DNA of 64,000 nt from Siminovitchia thermophila. Its GTDB lineage: Bacteria > Bacillota > Bacilli > Bacillales > Bacillaceae_C. How positions within the stretch are numbered: the stretch's first letter is position 1; each line of letters opens with the position of its first letter. Shown here in pieces: positions 48,306 through 57,449 of this stretch. The stretch spans positions 1 through 64,000 of the forward strand of contig NZ_JAFBFH010000027.1 in NCBI RefSeq assembly GCF_016909185.1. The letters are read 5' to 3'. The translations under genes and the position numbers were made by a program. Below the pieces are notes generated by a model. The model ran no database searches. It saw nothing but the letters and a program-made list of their open reading frames with translations, and was not told where the DNA came from.

Positions 48306-49296
48306 TGTCTTCATCTCCCTCGTTTATCATCGATAGAATTTGTACAGCAAGATAATTATGTCTCCTGCCCGGTTGACCCAGGTATTTCGGGATGCCGGCA
48401 ATTTTGACAGTTAGGGGGTCATCTATACTTGTATTGAGTTGAAAAACATCCCCCTCATTAAGCGACAGAAAATCTTTTACAGTCAGATCCGCCGAGCCCA
48501 AGTCGGCTGTTATTTCCATCTCTGTACCTCTTATATTTTTGTCCAGAGCCAAAATGGTTTCAGGCTTTCTTTCTTTGGCGCCCGATTCCATCCAATATTG
48601 TGCCGAAAGCTTCGGAATGATGGGCTCCAGTACAACGTGGGGAATACATATATTAATCATTCCGCTCGTTTCTCCAACCGTTGCCTGCATTGTAATGACA
48701 ACAACCGTTTCATTTGGGGAAACCATTTGTAAAAATTGTGGATTCACTTCAATTTCGGTTAAAATCGGATCAATATGCGTAATGCCCGTCCACGCCTCTT
48801 GCAATGGTTCCAGCGTCCGCCGAAATAGCTTTTCCAACAGCTTCATCTCTATATCTGTTAAATGATTGATCTTGTTCAAACCAGAACCCTTACCGCCCAA
48901 AATGCGATCAACCATCGCATAAGCAATATTGGGATGGACTTCCATGATCATTCTGCCTTTAAGCGGCGGTATTTCCAAGACATTTAAAAATGTCATACTT
49001 GGAATGGAACGTATGTACTCGTCATATGGTATTTGATCAGCCGACGCGACTGAAAAATTGGTATATGTTCGTAAATGAGCAGAATAAAGAGTTGTCAATA
49101 ACCTGGAAAAATTGTCATAAATCCTCGTTAAGCTTCTGATTTGATCCTTGGAAAAGCGTAAAGCCCTTTTAAAATCATAAACTTGCACATCTTTTTCTTG
49201 CTCATTAAGTACTTCTTCTTCAAGAGTGATGTCTCCCTCTGAAAGCCCCGATAATAAATCGTCAATTTCACTTTGAGATAATATCTCATCAGACAT
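48298..49296 (-). CDS. fliM: Flagellar motor switch protein FliM
   Basis: 332 residues from the ATG 8 nt after GGAGG, the B. subtilis length. The N-terminal CheY-P-binding peptide ILSQSEIDDLLSGL (about 5-18) is intact. The middle CheC-like domain (about 45-230) lacks phosphatase motifs, and a C-terminal SpoA/FliN-like domain follows (about 250-325). It links CheY-P signalling to rotor direction. Confidence 0.97.
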   Translation of the reverse strand: MSDEILSQSEIDDLLSGLSEGDITLEEEVLNEQEKDVQVYDFKRALRFSKDQIRSLTRIYDNFSRLLTTLYSAHLRTYTNFSVASADQIPYDEYIRSIPSMTFLNVLEIPPLKGRMIMEVHPNIAYAMVDRILGGKGSGLNKINHLTDIEMKLLEKLFRRTLEPLQEAWTGITHIDPILTEIEVNPQFLQMVSPNETVVVITMQATVGETSGMINICIPHVVLEPIIPKLSAQYWMESGAKERKPETILALDKNIRGTEMEITADLGSADLTVKDFLSLNEGDVFQLNTSIDDPLTVKIAGIPKYLGQPGRRHNYLAVQILSMINEGDEDNE

Positions 49297-49332
49297 GATA
49301 GCCACCTCCAATGATACAATTTGAATATTTAT

Positions 49333-49755
49333 TCATGAAACAATATAGGAGGTGATATATACTTTTTTTATTTCACCATTTTGTAACAGTTCGCCTATTT
49401 TGACTTCCATCATTTCTTCTAACTTCCTTTTCCCTTCTTTTCCCTCTAAATCTCCCGACTTCATGTCTGCAAGTTCAGACAGAATGATACTCCGAATTTG
49501 AAAATCACGCTTTTCAAGCTCTTGTTTCGCTTCTTCCCCGTCCGTTTCCACTGTCAAAGACAGCTTAATATAGCGGCCATCCTGCAAGTTCGTCGTAATG
49601 TCATTTACATGAACTGATGCTTCTAACACTTCGTCAATGGAAGGCTCTTTATCTTTCGATTTTCCACTGTTGTCATTTATCAACAAATAAGCTGTTCCGC
49701 CAAGAAGCACAACGATAAATATAATAAGCAAAATATTGATAATTCGTTTACCCAT
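49333..49755 (-). CDS. fliL: Flagellar basal body-associated protein FliL
   Basis: About 140 residues from the ATG 9 nt after a G-rich ribosome site; an ATG two codons earlier (49761) is nearer and less likely. One N-terminal membrane helix (IINILLIIFIVVLLGGTAYLL, about 4-24) precedes a periplasmic-type FliL domain. It supports stator function. Its start overlaps the end of swrD by 8 nt. Confidence 0.93.
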   Translation of the reverse strand: MGKRIINILLIIFIVVLLGGTAYLLINDNSGKSKDKEPSIDEVLEASVHVNDITTNLQDGRYIKLSLTVETDGEEAKQELEKRDFQIRSIILSELADMKSGDLEGKEGKRKLEEMMEVKIGELLQNGEIKKVYITSYIVS

Positions 49756-49963
49756 CAGCATGGCCCCCCTGTTTCTGGCCAAAAAGTTGAATTGATTGAT
49801 AAAAATCAAGCATTCTTTCCCTGACCAAAATTTCAGATTCCGAAACAACATACTTATGCCCATTCGTCAAAGTAATGGTCGTATCAGGAAAAGTTTCAAT
49901 TTTTTCTATGTACAATGCATTCAAATAAAAAGACTTTCCGTTTAATTTCGTCACCTGAATCAA
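49748..49963 (-). CDS. swrD: SwrD/FlbD-family small flagellar protein
   Basis: 71 residues, start TTG (GGATG upstream). The FlbD family pattern MIQVTKLNGKSFYLNALYIEKIE and PDTTITLTNGHKYVVSES is clear. In B. subtilis SwrD (YlzI) increases flagellar motor power. The C-terminal tail (SIQLFGQKQGGHADG) is extra. It sits between flgE and fliL, as in B. subtilis. Confidence 0.9.
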   Translation of the reverse strand: MIQVTKLNGKSFYLNALYIEKIETFPDTTITLTNGHKYVVSESEILVRERMLDFYQSIQLFGQKQGGHADG

Positions 49964-50010
49964 TAATCATCCAGGACCGGAGTGTGACCGGTCCTGTCCC
50001 CTCCTTTTAG

Positions 50011-50805
50011 TTAACGTTTTAAGTTGACAAGTTCCTGAAGTATCTCATCGGATGTGGTAATGATTCTTGAATTGGACTGGAAGCCGCGTTGTGCAATGAT
50101 CATTTCTGTGAATTCTTCTGAAAGATCAACGTTTGACATTTCCAACCTTCCGCTTAAAAGCTTCCCTGCCCCGTTTTCCAGAGGCTGCCCATGCGCGGGA
50201 GGCCCGGACGCTTCAGTCGGAATGTAAAAGCTTTCCCCTGATTTTTCCAGCCCACCATTATTAGGGAACCTGGCTACTCCGATCACCCCGGCAGTACCAG
50301 GTGTTCCATTACGCATAAATGAGACTGTTCCATCATCTGCGATGCTTATGTTTGAAACTTGATTAATATCATTAATGACAATCGGATCCCCATTACTTTG
50401 CAATACTAGGGCACCAGTAGATGTAACAAGGGTGCCGGATTGATCAAAACCAAGATTTCCAACCCGTGTGTATTTAATGTCATTTCCGACCTGGGCAATC
50501 AAATAGCCGTCTCCTTGAATGGCGACATCTAGCATTCTATCAGTCATTTGCGGGCTTCCTTGCGTATCGATCGTTTCAATCGCGGAAATCTGCGAGCCCA
50601 GCCCCACTTGTTTAGGATTGACTCCTCCACGATTATTCCCCCCGCCGCTGGCACCGGAGATCGTCTGGCTTACCATGTCCTGAAAGGTGATACGCCCTTT
50701 TTTAAATCCGTGTGTGTTGACATTCGCGATGTTGTTTCCTATTACATCCAGCTTAGTTTGAAAGTTTTTCATTCCACTTATTCCTGCATACATTGATCGC
50801 AGCAT
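50011..50805 (-). CDS. flgE: Flagellar hook protein FlgE
   Basis: 264 residues, the short hook protein typical of Bacillus. The start SMYAGISGMKNFQTKLDVIGNNIANVNTHGFKKGR is the rod/hook N-terminal domain, and the C-terminus (SNVDLSEEFTEMIIAQRGFQSNSRIITTSDEIL area) is the partner helix. It may be labelled FlgG in older annotations because sequences are close. It lies between the TIGR02530-like gene and swrD. Confidence 0.94.
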   Translation of the reverse strand: MLRSMYAGISGMKNFQTKLDVIGNNIANVNTHGFKKGRITFQDMVSQTISGASGGGNNRGGVNPKQVGLGSQISAIETIDTQGSPQMTDRMLDVAIQGDGYLIAQVGNDIKYTRVGNLGFDQSGTLVTSTGALVLQSNGDPIVINDINQVSNISIADDGTVSFMRNGTPGTAGVIGVARFPNNGGLEKSGESFYIPTEASGPPAHGQPLENGAGKLLSGRLEMSNVDLSEEFTEMIIAQRGFQSNSRIITTSDEILQELVNLKR

Positions 50806-50886
50806 ATTTTTTTCCTCCTTTAATCAACCGCTTCAGTCATTCCGCGGTTACGGCTCCCTATTCAGGTCCAGCCGTTTGCAAAATGT

Positions 50887-51279
50887 CTATTCCATAATAA
50901 TGGTTCCATCAATATTTGTGAAAATATGGCTCGCCGCTTCTTTTCGGTCCAACAATGTTATAACGGTATGATTCTTCGTACTGATCAGAAGGGCCGCCTC
51001 TTTCAGCAGCACAAGCGGTTCATTTACGCCTTTTGCCTGTGCCTTATGTATTTTTTCTTCTATTTGGCCCCACTTGTTGGGACTTATATGGATATTCCTT
51101 TGCTCCATCCTCAACCTGGCATGTTTGCTTAATGTCAGCTTGTTCGATTGTTGAATCGTTTCGTTTAGCTGTTGCGCAAATGAATGTTTATTTTGCACGG
51201 TTGCATGTTTCGCTTCGTTTGCCGGCTGGCGGATTACATTCACTTTTCCGCTGTAGGGATGAATAAAATGATTGTTCAT
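50887..51279 (-). CDS. Flagellar operon protein, TIGR02530-like
   Basis: 130 residues from an ATG with weak AAAGGA upstream; an open extension to 51459 overlaps flgD and is not supported. The C-terminal half contains LSKHARLRMEQRNIHIS and ends in a region like that of the flagellar operon family TIGR02530, found between flgD and flgE in many Bacillota. Function unknown; possibly a hook-assembly factor. It starts 16 bp after flgD. Confidence 0.8.
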   Translation of the reverse strand: MNNHFIHPYSGKVNVIRQPANEAKHATVQNKHSFAQQLNETIQQSNKLTLSKHARLRMEQRNIHISPNKWGQIEEKIHKAQAKGVNEPLVLLKEAALLISTKNHTVITLLDRKEAASHIFTNIDGTIIME

Positions 51280-51295
51280 GGATCTTTTATCCTTT

Positions 51296-51931
51296 TTACA
51301 AAATTTTCGTAATCTGATTGAAATCAACGACAGTCTGATCTTCAAGCAGAAGCGAAAGTACACCGTTTTTAACGGATACGGATTGTACAGTTCCGGATTG
51401 TTCATTTTGTTCATCGTCCATCCATGACACTGTTTTTCCGATGAGATGGCTCGCCTCAAGCAATGGATTTCCAGCCGGAGCAGGCATTAATTCAGAGATG
51501 TTCGCCGGTGTCAGTTCTGTACCGTCTTCAAGAATGATCCGTACCGTATCTCCAAGAAACTGGACAGATGCTACAACTCCCTTGCCTTCAGTAATGATCG
51601 GCTCTCCCGTCTCACTATCTTGACCATCAACCCTATGCCAAGTCACTTCTTTCCCGACAAACTCGGTAAAAGAAAGCAAAGAGGACTGTGAAAAACCATC
51701 TTGCCACATTTCCAAGGTCTTATTAATATTTGTCAACTGCTCTAATGACGAGAAAGTGGCCATTTGCGCAATAAAATCTTTATCTTCCATCGGATTCAGA
51801 GGGTCTTGATTTTGTAACTGTGTTAGTAAAATCTTTAAAAACGCATCCTGCCCTAAAGTGTTTTGACCCTCACTTTTCTTTTGAAATGGATTTTCCGGTA
51901 CAGAATAGTCGTTGTTGATCGCGTTTGTCAC
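51296..51931 (-). CDS. flgD: Hook assembly scaffold protein FlgD
   Basis: 211 residues. The N-terminal FlgD domain has GQDAFLKILLTQLQNQDPLNPMEDKDFIAQMATFSSLEQL (about 27-66), the cap-forming region. The C-terminal part is longer than the B. subtilis protein (about 140 residues) and adds small beta-rich repeats (about 85-205, two segments with LIGKTVSW and FVGKEVTW). It caps the growing hook. It lies 8 bp after fliK. Confidence 0.93.
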   Translation of the reverse strand: MTNAINNDYSVPENPFQKKSEGQNTLGQDAFLKILLTQLQNQDPLNPMEDKDFIAQMATFSSLEQLTNINKTLEMWQDGFSQSSLLSFTEFVGKEVTWHRVDGQDSETGEPIITEGKGVVASVQFLGDTVRIILEDGTELTPANISELMPAPAGNPLLEASHLIGKTVSWMDDEQNEQSGTVQSVSVKNGVLSLLLEDQTVVDFNQITKIL

Positions 51932-51939
51932 AATTTCAC

Positions 51940-53298
51940 CTACACTTCCGTCTCAAATATGGCATCATTTAGTACAATGGAAAAATGTTGTTCATTCTTT
52001 TCCTTCTTTTCTTTCTGTGTTTGTTCGCTGTGTTGTTCTTCTTGCTGCTCCTTTTGCCCTTGCTTGCCGTCAAAGTACGGGTGCTTTTCGATGTTTGGCT
52101 GATGTGTTACATCCACTTTTTCAATTTGAATGTTGTGGTTTACCAAGCCATGCTTCAGTTGCTGTAAATTCGAATCAAGCAGTTTTTTGGCCATTTGCGT
52201 AGATGCGATAATACGGGCAACCATTTCCCCTTCTTTTTGGAATAACTCGACTCTCAGCATCCCCAGATGTTCTGGATAAAGGCGAATCGTCAATTGTTTT
52301 GTTTGATGAATATTGGAAAAATGAGCGTTCCGTAAAACGGAAACTAATTTCCTTACAAGTGCTCTCCCCTCTGGTTCTTGAACACCGTCATCAAGTAAGC
52401 GGGACAAGTATTGCTTTGTATGAGCTTCTGTCAAACCCATATTGAAAGGACTGTCGCGGTCAATCGAAATTCTTGGTGCTGCGTGTTCCTGATAAGCTTG
52501 GCGTCCGAATATAAGCCCCAAGTTCAATTGTTGCTCCCTGCTCACTTGATTGTTCACTGGTTGCAACGATCTTGACTTCGCCAATTGTACAATAGGAGAC
52601 TCTTTATGTTTCTCAGTTGAGTCCGCTACTTTCGGCCATTCGTTTTCCGGTTGAACAGCCCTGAGAGATTCAGGCCGCTCTGGAACAGTCTTAGTCGGCT
52701 CCGGAACAGTCTTAGTCAGCTCTGAAACAATTTCAGACCGCTCTGGAGCAGGTCGCGTTTTAAATTCGTCAAAGCGCAAGTATTTCTGAGCTTCTGGGGT
52801 TCCCAAGATTGATGTCAACTTTTCTCCCAACTGATGCAGTTGTTGAATAGTGTTGTGCTCATGCTCAACCGGCGATTCAGCAACAAGGGAAATGAACTCC
52901 TCCAGTTTCTTTAATAAATCAAGCGGATTCGTGACTTCTGTGTTCTCCAGTTCCAAAAGAACTTGTTTCATATTTTCCAATAATTGCGGGTCTATATGTT
53001 CCAGCTCCTGCTCTATTTCTTTCGAAAGCAAGGGAACCAAATGCTGAATGTCCTTGATCAACTTTTGGAGTACCGAACCATCTTCCTCAGAAAGCAAAGA
53101 AGCAAAGTTTTGAACATCCTGCGTTAATTTTTGCGACTGTGAATCACCTTCTTCAGAAAGCAAAGACGGGTCATCACCATTCAAATTTTTTATCAGTCCT
53201 CCAAGCACCTGATGAAATAAAGTGCCTTGATCCACATTTGCCTGGCCCGTTTCGGACGTTACTTTATTGGGCATCATTTCTAACAGCTGCAGCCGCAC
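51940..53298 (-). CDS. fliK: Hook-length control protein FliK
   Basis: 452 residues from a GTG 8 nt after a perfect AAAGGAGG. The C-terminal Flg_hook domain (about 325-415) has LTIRLYPEHLGMLRVELFQKEGEMVARI. The N-terminal half is low-complexity with internal repeats (LLSEE..QKL units near 50-95, and EPTKTVPE units near 205-220), the latter from a short tandem DNA duplication near 52690-52745. It measures the hook and switches FlhB. It starts within 6 bp of motE. Confidence 0.9.
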   Translation of the reverse strand: MRLQLLEMMPNKVTSETGQANVDQGTLFHQVLGGLIKNLNGDDPSLLSEEGDSQSQKLTQDVQNFASLLSEEDGSVLQKLIKDIQHLVPLLSKEIEQELEHIDPQLLENMKQVLLELENTEVTNPLDLLKKLEEFISLVAESPVEHEHNTIQQLHQLGEKLTSILGTPEAQKYLRFDEFKTRPAPERSEIVSELTKTVPEPTKTVPERPESLRAVQPENEWPKVADSTEKHKESPIVQLAKSRSLQPVNNQVSREQQLNLGLIFGRQAYQEHAAPRISIDRDSPFNMGLTEAHTKQYLSRLLDDGVQEPEGRALVRKLVSVLRNAHFSNIHQTKQLTIRLYPEHLGMLRVELFQKEGEMVARIIASTQMAKKLLDSNLQQLKHGLVNHNIQIEKVDVTHQPNIEKHPYFDGKQGQKEQQEEQHSEQTQKEKKEKNEQHFSIVLNDAIFETEV

Positions 53299-53303
53299 TG
53301 CAC

Positions 53304-53918
53304 TCACCTCCTTTCATTGGCCTCCGTTGATAATTTCTGGGAGAAAGCAGCCGCTCTATCCGGAGGCATTTTCTCCAATATCCTCGCCAATGATTCGGTC
53401 GATAAATTAGAAAGTATGTTTAATGATTCCTCTTCTTTCATTTCCAGGATAATCAGTGCAGCTTTTTTGGGCGCCATCGTTTCATAGACCGCTTTTATCT
53501 CTTTTATGTCAGGCTTGGCTTCCTGATTGTTTTCTGGATTCCCTTCTGCATCTTCTTCAATGGAACTCTCCAATCTTTCCTGTTCCAAAAGCAACTTGTC
53601 CGCTTCCGCTTCTTTTTCTTCCAATTTTTTTTGAAGGCGTTCAAGTTGAGTGTTTTTGTCTTGTATTTCTCCTTCCAGATCCACAATTCTTTTTTGATAC
53701 TCTTCAATGCTCAAAGTGCTGCTATCTGTAAAAGCCGAAAGAATCGGTACTTTGCTCATTGATTTTTTCGCCTTTTCAAAGACGTTTATACCAGCAATGG
53801 ATGCAATGACAAGAATGAGGAGCAATATGACTAAAAGCGGAACCGCCACCCATAATATAAACTTCTTAAATACTCCCTTTTTCTCGTTTTGTTCCATATC
53901 TTTCAAGGATTTATCCAC
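53304..53918 (-). CDS. motE: MotE/YlxF-type stator chaperone
   Basis: 204 residues, start GTG after AGGTGGTGA. One membrane helix (about 22-45), a coiled coil (about 75-125), and a C-terminal MgtE-N-like domain (about 140-200; MAPKKAALIILEMKEEESLNILSNL region). This layout matches YlxF/MotE, reported as a chaperone of the stator protein. It lies between fliJ and fliK as in B. subtilis. The call is by layout and position. Confidence 0.82.
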   Translation of the reverse strand: MDKSLKDMEQNEKKGVFKKFILWVAVPLLVILLLILVIASIAGINVFEKAKKSMSKVPILSAFTDSSTLSIEEYQKRIVDLEGEIQDKNTQLERLQKKLEEKEAEADKLLLEQERLESSIEEDAEGNPENNQEAKPDIKEIKAVYETMAPKKAALIILEMKEEESLNILSNLSTESLARILEKMPPDRAAAFSQKLSTEANERR

Positions 53919-53926
53919 TTCACCAC

Positions 53927-54373
53927 CTAATTTCCCTTTCGATGACTATATTGAATAGCTGCCAATTCATCCATTTGAGTGTTTTCATGACGCTGAATGA
54001 ATTGTAAGAAAGACTCTTCGTTTTTTTCTTTTAAACGCTCATATTTCTTACATTCAATATCCCTTTCCAGAAGTTCATCTTTCAGAGATTGCATCTGTTC
54101 CCTCGCTTGAATGACTTCCAATTGCCAATGATCAATCGTCTCAGTCATACTTTGCAAAAATTGTTGATACTGCCTAATACCGTTTACTGTAAACCCTTTT
54201 TGTAGTTCGTTTGACTGGACTTGTTCAAGGTTCTCTTTTTTCCTTAGAAACTCATACAATGTGGTGGCCGCTTTTTCAAATTGATGAACTGCATTTTGAT
54301 ACGACACATATGCTTCATCTTTTTCTCTTTCTTTTATCTCTAATAAGTTTTGAAATCGATATTCAAACTTCAT
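53927..54373 (-). CDS. fliJ: Flagellar export protein FliJ
   Basis: 148 residues, almost entirely coiled coil, with the FliJ start FEYRFQNLLEIKEREKDEA. It is the central stalk of the export ATPase, sitting in the FliI hexamer. Its ATG overlaps the fliI stop by 4 nt. Confidence 0.92.
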   Translation of the reverse strand: MKFEYRFQNLLEIKEREKDEAYVSYQNAVHQFEKAATTLYEFLRKKENLEQVQSNELQKGFTVNGIRQYQQFLQSMTETIDHWQLEVIQAREQMQSLKDELLERDIECKKYERLKEKNEESFLQFIQRHENTQMDELAAIQYSHRKGN

Positions 54374-55698
54374 TTAAACTCACCTGTTTCTACTAAATGA
54401 ATCAATGACCTGATACATTCTTCACTGGATATCCGTTCATTTGTTTCCTGCTGCAAAAACTTCATAATAGCGGGATAATATTGTATGGCTTCATCAATTT
54501 CTGCAGAGCTTCCTTTTTTATAGGCGCCTATATTGATTAAGTCTTCATTATTCATATAAGTACCTAATACATTGCGAATTTTTTCTGCAGCTTTTTTGTG
54601 TTCCGGTGTAACCAGGTGATTCATTAGCCGGCTGATACTATTCAATACATTGATCGCTGGATAATGGCCTTTTTGGGCCATTGCCCTGTCTAACACAACA
54701 TGCCCATCCAATATACCTCTTACTGTATCAGCAACCGGTTCATTCAAATCGTCTCCATCGACAAGAACTGTATAAAAGGCAGTAATGGACCCCTTTTCGC
54801 TTGTCCCTGTCCGCTCCATAAGCCTGGGAAGTAACGCAAAAACAGAAGGTGTGTAGCCTTTTGTTGTTGGAGGTTCGCCAACAGCCAAGCCAATTTCTCT
54901 TTGGCTCATTGCCACTCTCGTTACCGAATCCATTAATAACGTTACATTGCAACCCTTATCCCGAAAATATTCAGCAATGGCCGTTGCGGTAAAAGCGCCT
55001 CTAATTCTCATTAAGGCAGGTTGGTCGGAAGTTGCGGCAACGATAATTGATTTCTTCAATCCCTCAGGACCTAAATCACGTTCAATGAATTCTTTTACTT
55101 CTCTTCCCCGTTCACCAATTAAGGCAATGACATTTACATCTGCATGAATATTTCTGGCAATCATGCCAAGAAGCGTACTCTTCCCAACGCCGCTTCCCGC
55201 AAATATGCCGAGACGCTGTCCATGACCCACAGTAAGCAAACTGTCAATCACTCTAATACCAACTTCCAATTTGCTGGATATGGATGGCCTTGTTAATGGC
55301 GGGGGCGGATTTCTTTCTATCGGTACCGAAGGCATGCCTTGGGGAACCAATGATCCATCCATCGGAACCCCCAAGGGATCGACAACTTTTCCAATCAATT
55401 CATTCCCCACATGTATCTTAAGAGGCTTGTTGGTTGATTCAACAAGACTGCCCGGTGCTACTTCCATTAAATTGGAATACGGCATGAGAATTAATTTTCT
55501 CCCTTGAAAACCAACTACTTCTGCCATCACAGTACGAATCTTGCCTGTTCTACCGGAAACGTGAATAAGACATACGTCGCCAATTGAACTTTCTGGCCCA
55601 TGTGATTCGATCATTAACCCGACAACTTTCGTCACTTTTCCATATCGCTTAAACGTATTGATATTACGGATATGCGGAATTAAGTCTTTCGCCTTCAT
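54370..55698 (-). CDS. fliI: Flagellar export ATPase FliI
   Basis: 442 residues. Walker A is in IFAGSGVGKSTLLGMIA (about 167-183), Walker B is in the VTLLMDSVTRVAMSQREIGLAVGE area (about 253), and a C-terminal domain binds FliJ and cargo. It is related to the F1 beta subunit. It energises export of rod, hook and filament proteins and is regulated by FliH. It overlaps both fliH and fliJ by 4 nt. Confidence 0.97.
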   Translation of the reverse strand: MKAKDLIPHIRNINTFKRYGKVTKVVGLMIESHGPESSIGDVCLIHVSGRTGKIRTVMAEVVGFQGRKLILMPYSNLMEVAPGSLVESTNKPLKIHVGNELIGKVVDPLGVPMDGSLVPQGMPSVPIERNPPPPLTRPSISSKLEVGIRVIDSLLTVGHGQRLGIFAGSGVGKSTLLGMIARNIHADVNVIALIGERGREVKEFIERDLGPEGLKKSIIVAATSDQPALMRIRGAFTATAIAEYFRDKGCNVTLLMDSVTRVAMSQREIGLAVGEPPTTKGYTPSVFALLPRLMERTGTSEKGSITAFYTVLVDGDDLNEPVADTVRGILDGHVVLDRAMAQKGHYPAINVLNSISRLMNHLVTPEHKKAAEKIRNVLGTYMNNEDLINIGAYKKGSSAEIDEAIQYYPAIMKFLQQETNERISSEECIRSLIHLVETGEFK

Positions 55699-56441
55699 TT
55701 TTTTTCATCAGCGGAAAGTATTTCCGTTAGCTTTTCTTTTAACTCTGACAGTTGGCTGTCGATACCTGCTTCTATTCTGATATTTTCCGATTCTATAATG
55801 CAGCCATGTTCGTCCATTTCTTCAGATGGGTATATAAACATTTTGACATCAGTGGAACTTGCGGCGGCAAGCTCTTTAGACGCTTCCATCATGAAAGGAT
55901 ATTGGCAAGGATGGACATATAAAGAGATTTCCGGTTCGTTTCTCAACTCTTTTAATACGTTTTTCACGATACCAATATATTGTTCCGGATGATTCGAAAC
56001 TTCGGATTGCAAAATGGCTTGCGCACTCTCGATAGCGAGTTCAAGTATGGTATACTCGGCCTCTTCGATGTATGCACGGCATTCGTTTTTTGCATGTTCA
56101 ATGACGCCCTGGGCTTGCATAATCAATTGCTTGTATTCTTTTTTACCTGCTTCTCTCCCGGCTTCCAATCCTTTTTGATAAGCTTCATTCCATGCTTCCT
56201 CTTGCAATCTCTTTTTTTCGGCATCCCATGATTGGCGTTCTTCTTCAATGTCCATTTTTAATTTGTCGGCAGCATTGTTAGCATCAGCTAAAATCTTTTT
56301 TGCTTTATGTTCTGCTTCAATAATAAATTCTATCGTTTTATTTTCGGTGTCCTCTTCATAAGGTTGTACTTTTTCTATAATTTTTGGCTTTATTGTGGCA
56401 GACGTAAGGTGTTCGGAATTCAGTTTGATGAGCTTAGACAA
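55695..56441 (-). CDS. fliH: Flagellar export regulator FliH
   Basis: 248 residues if started at the TTG that follows GGAGGAG by 9 nt and gives the start SKLIKLNSEHLTSATIKP; the frame stays open to 56540 inside fliG. It has a long coiled-coil middle (about 45-125, rich in Glu/Lys/Ala, with glycine-patterned GLEAGREAGKKE) and a V1-ATPase-E-like C-terminus. It holds FliI at the C-ring. The start overlaps fliG by 8 nt. Confidence 0.9.
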   Translation of the reverse strand: MSKLIKLNSEHLTSATIKPKIIEKVQPYEEDTENKTIEFIIEAEHKAKKILADANNAADKLKMDIEEERQSWDAEKKRLQEEAWNEAYQKGLEAGREAGKKEYKQLIMQAQGVIEHAKNECRAYIEEAEYTILELAIESAQAILQSEVSNHPEQYIGIVKNVLKELRNEPEISLYVHPCQYPFMMEASKELAAASSTDVKMFIYPSEEMDEHGCIIESENIRIEAGIDSQLSELKEKLTEILSADEKK

Positions 56442-57444
56442 GTATATCGTCTCCTCCTCCTCGCGCCAGTACGATTTCTCCGGTTTCTTCCAAACGGCGA
56501 ATAATCGAAACAATCGTTGATTGCGCTTCTTCAACATCACTTAATCTGACTGGTCCCATGAGCTCCATCTCTTCTTGAAGCGTCATAGCCATCCGTGATG
56601 ACATGTTCTTGTAGACCATTTCTTTGACTTCATCGCTTGCCACCTTAAGCGCCAACATCAGATCTTCATTTTCACACTCTCTTATGACTCTCTGAATAGA
56701 GCGGTCATCGAGTGTGACGATATCTTCAAACACAAACATCCGCTTTTTAATTTCTTCCGCCAATTTGGGATCTTGAACGCCAAGCGCATCAAGAATGGTT
56801 TTCTCGGCTGCACGCCCAACACCTTGAAGGACCTCCACCACAGTATTAATTCCCCCGCTTTGTGAATAATCGTTGGTTACAGTGGCAGAAAGCTTTCTTT
56901 CGAGTATCGACTCAACTTCCTTAATGACATCCGGAGATGTTCTATCCATTACCGCGATCCTTCTGGCGATATCAGCCTGCGTATCATTGGGCAATTCCGA
57001 AAGAATTTGACCTGCTTTCTCCGGATCCAGATAGGACAATACCAAAGCAATGGTTTGCGGATGCTCATTTTGTATAAAGTTTAAAATTTGGCTTGGATCG
57101 GCCTTTCTTGCAAAATCAAAAGGCCTAACTTGCATGGTGGATTGCAATCGATTGATGATTTGGCTGGCTTCTTCTTCGCCGAGCGCTTTTTCGAGCACTG
57201 CTTTTGCATAGTCAACGCCGCCTTGAGATATGTACTTCTGGTCGATTGCAATTTCGTGAAATTCTTGAATAACCTCGTCAATTTGTTCCGAGTTAACATT
57301 TCTAACCCCAGTAATCTCCATCGTTAATGCTTCAATTTCTTCTTCTGACAAATGCTTATATACTTTAGAGGCACTTTCAGGACCCAATGAAATAAGAAGC
57401 ACGGCAGCTTTTTGCCTGGCTGTTAGTTCTTGATCTTTTCTCAT
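56434..57444 (-). CDS. fliG: Flagellar motor switch protein FliG
   Basis: 336 residues from the ATG about 10 nt after GAGGAGG. Three FliG domains: N-terminal (LTARQKAAVLLISLGPE), middle with the EHPQ motif (NEHPQTIALVL, about 129-139), and C-terminal torque-generating helix with DDRSIQRVIRE. It connects the MS ring, the switch and the stators. Its start overlaps the fliF end. Confidence 0.97.
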   Translation of the reverse strand: MRKDQELTARQKAAVLLISLGPESASKVYKHLSEEEIEALTMEITGVRNVNSEQIDEVIQEFHEIAIDQKYISQGGVDYAKAVLEKALGEEEASQIINRLQSTMQVRPFDFARKADPSQILNFIQNEHPQTIALVLSYLDPEKAGQILSELPNDTQADIARRIAVMDRTSPDVIKEVESILERKLSATVTNDYSQSGGINTVVEVLQGVGRAAEKTILDALGVQDPKLAEEIKKRMFVFEDIVTLDDRSIQRVIRECENEDLMLALKVASDEVKEMVYKNMSSRMAMTLQEEMELMGPVRLSDVEEAQSTIVSIIRRLEETGEIVLARGGGDDILV

Positions 57445-57449
57445 ATGCG

